Shown here: piece after piece, positions 7,340-10,066 of the stretch
Layout of the letters: each line of letters starts with the position of its first letter
Position numbering within the stretch: the stretch's first letter is position 1
Assembly (NCBI GenBank): GCA_900548485.1
Contig: URKL01000045.1
Span: 1-10,066, forward strand
Reading direction: 5' to 3'
Origin: an uncultured Succinatimonas sp.
Lineage (GTDB): Bacteria; Pseudomonadota; Gammaproteobacteria; Enterobacterales; Succinivibrionaceae
Length of the DNA stretch: 10,066 bases
The notes under the pieces: model-generated
Told to the model about the DNA's origin: nothing
Databases searched by the model: none
What the model saw: only the letters and a program-made list of their open reading frames with translations
Translations under genes and position numbers: made by a program

Positions 7340-10015
7340 TTAACTATTGATTAAATAAGCTCTTACAGCATTTTCTGCTGACTTTTCTATAAGTTTCGCT
7401 GCATTTTGCATTGATTCACCTAAAGTCATCGGTCCATTACAAATAGAAAACATAGCTTTTATATTACAATTATAAAGCGCTTTTGCATCATCAGTGTAAG
7501 ATCCGCATAAAGCAATTGTAGGTATATGATGCAAAGCAACTCTTTTGGCAACGCCTACTGGAGCTTTACCATTAATACTTTGTCCATCCATACGTCCTTC
7601 GCCAACAATTACAAGATCACAGCCTTGAAGCTTATCCTCAATTTTTAAAAGATCTAAAACTGTCTCTATTCCTGATTGTAACTTTGCATTACAGAAAAAT
7701 GTTAAAGCAGCGCCCATGCCTCCAGCTGCACCTGCACCTTCAAATTTGGAACAATCCTTATTGAATACATTAACCAAAACTTTTGCATAATTACTCATAC
7801 CCTCTTCGAGCTCTTTTAAAACATCTTCTGATGCACCTTTTTGCTTGCCAAAAATATATGTTGCACCATTGGCACCTAAAAGAGGATTGGTAACATCACA
7901 GGTTCCAATAAAATCTGAAAATATAATATTTTGATTGAATTCTGTCATATCAATAGAATCAATTCTAATCAAATCTTGACTCTTGATTGGAGCTTCAATG
8001 AGTTTATGGTCTTTATCAAAAAATTTAGCTCCTAAAGCCTGAGCAAAACCAGCACCGCCATCATTAGTTGCACTTCCTCCAAGGCCAATTTTAAAGAAGC
8101 GAATACCTTTATTTAAAGCATAAACAACAATTTCACCTAAACCATAAGTAGTTGTATTTCTAGCATCTAAATTATTTTTATCATATTTATATATACCACA
8201 GCATTCTGCCATTTCTATGACTGCACTATGGCTATTACACATAAAACTACATTCTGTTTTTTCACCATAAGCTCCAGTTACCAATAATTTTATCTTTGTA
8301 AAATTATCGCAAGAGAGTGGTTTTTCTAAAGCTTCAATTAAACCTTCACCACCATCAGATATAGGTAGATTTATAACCTCTGCATCATCCCTTATATTTA
8401 AAATTCCTTTTTTTACAGCTTCGCCTGCCTCAAAAGCAGAACAACTACCTTTAAAGGAATCCATGGCAACTAATACTTTTAATTTTTTAGCTTTTGTTTC
8501 TAGTTGAATTTCATCATTATCTTGCAAGCGATTACGAAGTTCACGCTTATTGATTTTTCCATTATTGGTTCTTGGGAAATCTTGTACATAATAAGTTTCA
8601 ACAGGTCTTTGGAAAGTGGCTAAATGCTCATGCAAATAGGCTTTTAATTTATCAGATTGAAACTCTTTTCCTGGTTGAGTCAAAATAAATACTACAGGAA
8701 CTTCACCATACAATTCATCTTTCTTTGCAACTAAAGCAACTTCAACTACATTAGGGAAATTAGAAATAATACTTTCTACTTCTGGACAAAAAACTTTTTC
8801 TCCGCCTCTATTTATAATGTCTTTTACGCGATCTTTAATGAACAATTCACCATCATCATTAACATATCCGACATCACCTGTATTAAGGAAGCCTTCTGAA
8901 AATAAACTTTGAGTAGCTTCTGTTACAGGGTAATAATTATTAATAACCATTGGTCCTGCAATATAAATTATTCCAGTTTTTCCAACAGGCAACTCTTTAC
9001 CATTTTCATCACGAATAGAAACTTTTGCGCCTAATGATGGGGTACCTGAGGACATACATTTCTCAGTTAAAGAAACATCTTCTCTATATATAGTAAAAGG
9101 CGATGTCGACTCAGTTAAACCATAAACAGAATGTATCTTAGCTCTCGGGAAAAGTTTATTTAAAGATCTAATAATTCCCTCGTTAAGTCTTCCAGCTCCA
9201 CAAGCAATAGATCTTAAGGAAGCAAAACCAGAATAATCTCCTTTTAAACATTCGCTATGAAGTAATGCAAATACTGTAGGAGATCCATGGAGGAAGGTAA
9301 TATTTTTTTCTTCAACTAATTTTAAAATACGATCAGCATGAAACCTATTTTCAAGATATATAGTTCCACCTAAATCAACAAATAAAGCTAAGATCGCACT
9401 TAAACCTGTAATATGAAAAATAGGTACAGCCAAAATAGTACTATCTTCAGCTGTTAATTTAAGACCATCAATATAAGCTAAAACAGCAGCTTTAAGATTA
9501 TCATTAGTTATCACAGCACCCTTTGGAGCACTTGTTGTTCCAGAGGTAAACATAATAACTGCAGTATCAGAACCTTCGATGTTGTCATCATCACTAATTT
9601 CTAATTTGTCATAAGCTCTATAGTCTGCAAACAAACCTAAAGAAATACGTTTTTCAACAGGTAATAACTGTTTTACAAAAGGTTGCACGTGATCATCAAA
9701 AAATACCAATTTAGGCATTAACTGATTTAATAAACTAGAAAAACCATCAATTTTTATCTTGGTAGAGATAGGAACAACGATAACACCTAAGGCATTAGCG
9801 GCATACAATAAAGCACAAAACTCAATAGTATTACCTAAGGCGTTAAAAACGACATCTCCTTTTTTAAATCCATTCTGCTTTAAAAAAGAAGCACAGCATT
9901 TAACCTCATTTAGAAAATCGGTGCTAGTAAGGGTCTGATCTTCATAAACTAAAATAGCTTTATTTGGGAATTTTTCTGTAGTTTTTTTTAAACTATTGAA
10001 TAAGAAGCCAGCCAT
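7340..10015 (-). CDS. Fusion of AMP-forming acyl-CoA ligase and glycerate kinase
   Basis: One uninterrupted 891-residue frame carries two complete enzymes. Residues 1 to about 497 are an AMP-forming acyl-CoA ligase: ATP loop TSGTTSAPKG (157-166, with Ser where Gly is usual), VYGLTES (297-303), NTGD (378-381), DRVKDIINRGGEKV (395-408), and PRTNNGKINK (481-490) with the adenylation lysine K487. A linker of about 12 polar residues follows. Residues 510-891 are a GarK/GlxK-type glycerate kinase of full family length: VLVAMDSFKGS (514-524), SDGGEG (553-558), GLGGSATNDGGAG (644-656), CDVTNPLLG (706-714), AGAAGGMGAAL (761-771) and VGEGRMDG (804-811). The kinase phosphorylates glycerate with ATP, in E. 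coli to 2-phosphoglycerate. The ligase substrate cannot be read; a small or dicarboxylic acid is a guess from the cdaR neighbour. The ATG has only a weak AGAGAA site. The family call for each half is firm; the joint role is unknown. Confidence 0.92.
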   Translation of the reverse strand: MAGFLFNSLKKTTEKFPNKAILVYEDQTLTSTDFLNEVKCCASFLKQNGFKKGDVVFNALGNTIEFCALLYAANALGVIVVPISTKIKIDGFSSLLNQLMPKLVFFDDHVQPFVKQLLPVEKRISLGLFADYRAYDKLEISDDDNIEGSDTAVIMFTSGTTSAPKGAVITNDNLKAAVLAYIDGLKLTAEDSTILAVPIFHITGLSAILALFVDLGGTIYLENRFHADRILKLVEEKNITFLHGSPTVFALLHSECLKGDYSGFASLRSIACGAGRLNEGIIRSLNKLFPRAKIHSVYGLTESTSPFTIYREDVSLTEKCMSSGTPSLGAKVSIRDENGKELPVGKTGIIYIAGPMVINNYYPVTEATQSLFSEGFLNTGDVGYVNDDGELFIKDRVKDIINRGGEKVFCPEVESIISNFPNVVEVALVAKKDELYGEVPVVFILTQPGKEFQSDKLKAYLHEHLATFQRPVETYYVQDFPRTNNGKINKRELRNRLQDNDEIQLETKAKKLKVLVAMDSFKGSCSAFEAGEAVKKGILNIRDDAEVINLPISDGGEGLIEALEKPLSCDNFTKIKLLVTGAYGEKTECSFMCNSHSAVIEMAECCGIYKYDKNNLDARNTTTYGLGEIVVYALNKGIRFFKIGLGGSATNDGGAGFAQALGAKFFDKDHKLIEAPIKSQDLIRIDSIDMTEFNQNIIFSDFIGTCDVTNPLLGANGATYIFGKQKGASEDVLKELEEGMSNYAKVLVNVFNKDCSKFEGAGAAGGMGAALTFFCNAKLQSGIETVLDLLKIEDKLQGCDLVIVGEGRMDGQSINGKAPVGVAKRVALHHIPTIALCGSYTDDAKALYNCNIKAMFSICNGPMTLGESMQNAAKLIEKSAENAVRAYLINS

Positions 10016-10031
10016 ATATTCTCTATGTCAA

Positions 10032-10066
10032 AAGGCTGCCCGGAAAGGGGGAGAGAAGGCAACCTT
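10032..10066 (-). promoter_or_regulatory. Hairpin upstream of the ligase-kinase gene (terminator or leader structure)
   Basis: Read on the minus strand, AAGGTTGCC (10066-10058) pairs with GGCAGCCTT (10040-10032) over 9 bases with one G-T wobble, enclosing a pyrimidine-rich loop. The stem ends in CCTTTTG, so it has only a short T tract, and the ligase ATG is 16 bases further on. On the plus strand the wobble becomes a C-A mismatch, so the minus strand is the better fold. It may be the terminator of an upstream minus-strand gene, an attenuator in the leader, or half of a bidirectional terminator; the window edge prevents a decision. Confidence 0.45.

Noticed and set aside
8462..8464. Internal ATG as a separate start for the glycerate kinase
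   Set aside because: This Met (residue 518) lies after the first beta strand of the kinase, in VLVAMDSFKGS, and no ribosome site precedes it, so the kinase is made as part of the fusion.
10026..10031. TTGACA on the minus strand as a -35 box for the ligase-kinase gene
   Set aside because: A -10 at 16-18 bases would fall inside the coding region, downstream of the ATG, with no TATAAT-like sequence there.

Overview
The window looks like chromosomal DNA of an AT-rich gammaproteobacterium. The evidence is a RecB-RecD pair of the RecBCD type, a LeuE-like exporter close to the enterobacterial one, and a CdaR-type regulator. A low-GC, gut-associated lineage such as the Succinivibrionaceae would fit, but that placement is inferred from protein flavour and base composition and was not tested. 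I see no tRNA, rRNA, CRISPR array, insertion sequence or phage gene.

Layout, plus strand. The 3' part of recB (1-1941) runs in from the left edge and overlaps recD (1934-3964) by 8 bases. A LeuE/LysE-family exporter (4015-4671) follows after 50 bases and ends at a strong intrinsic terminator (4713-4748). A roughly 300-base AT-rich gap comes next, then a short 'core' MetE-like methionine synthase gene (4986-6113) whose four zinc ligands are all present.

Layout, minus strand. Converging on the metE-like gene, and separated from it by a long hairpin (6127-6166), is a two-gene unit. The first gene (10015-7340) is one uninterrupted 891-residue frame joining a complete AMP-forming acyl-CoA ligase to a complete glycerate kinase. 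The second gene, 21 bases downstream, is a CdaR-family sugar-diacid regulator. Its sequence, family alignment and Shine-Dalgarno site all indicate that it starts at an ATT codon (7318) and not at the first ATG (7273). A GC-rich hairpin sits just upstream of the fusion gene at the right edge.

Function. recB and recD supply two subunits of the double-strand-break repair nuclease; recC must lie elsewhere. The ligase-kinase/cdaR unit is the most unusual part. In Enterobacteria CdaR controls glucarate, galactarate and glycerate use, and glycerate kinase is the last step of those pathways, so the unit is probably an acid-utilisation operon with a local regulator. The novelty is the physical fusion of a CoA ligase of unknown substrate to the kinase, together with the non-canonical start of the regulator.
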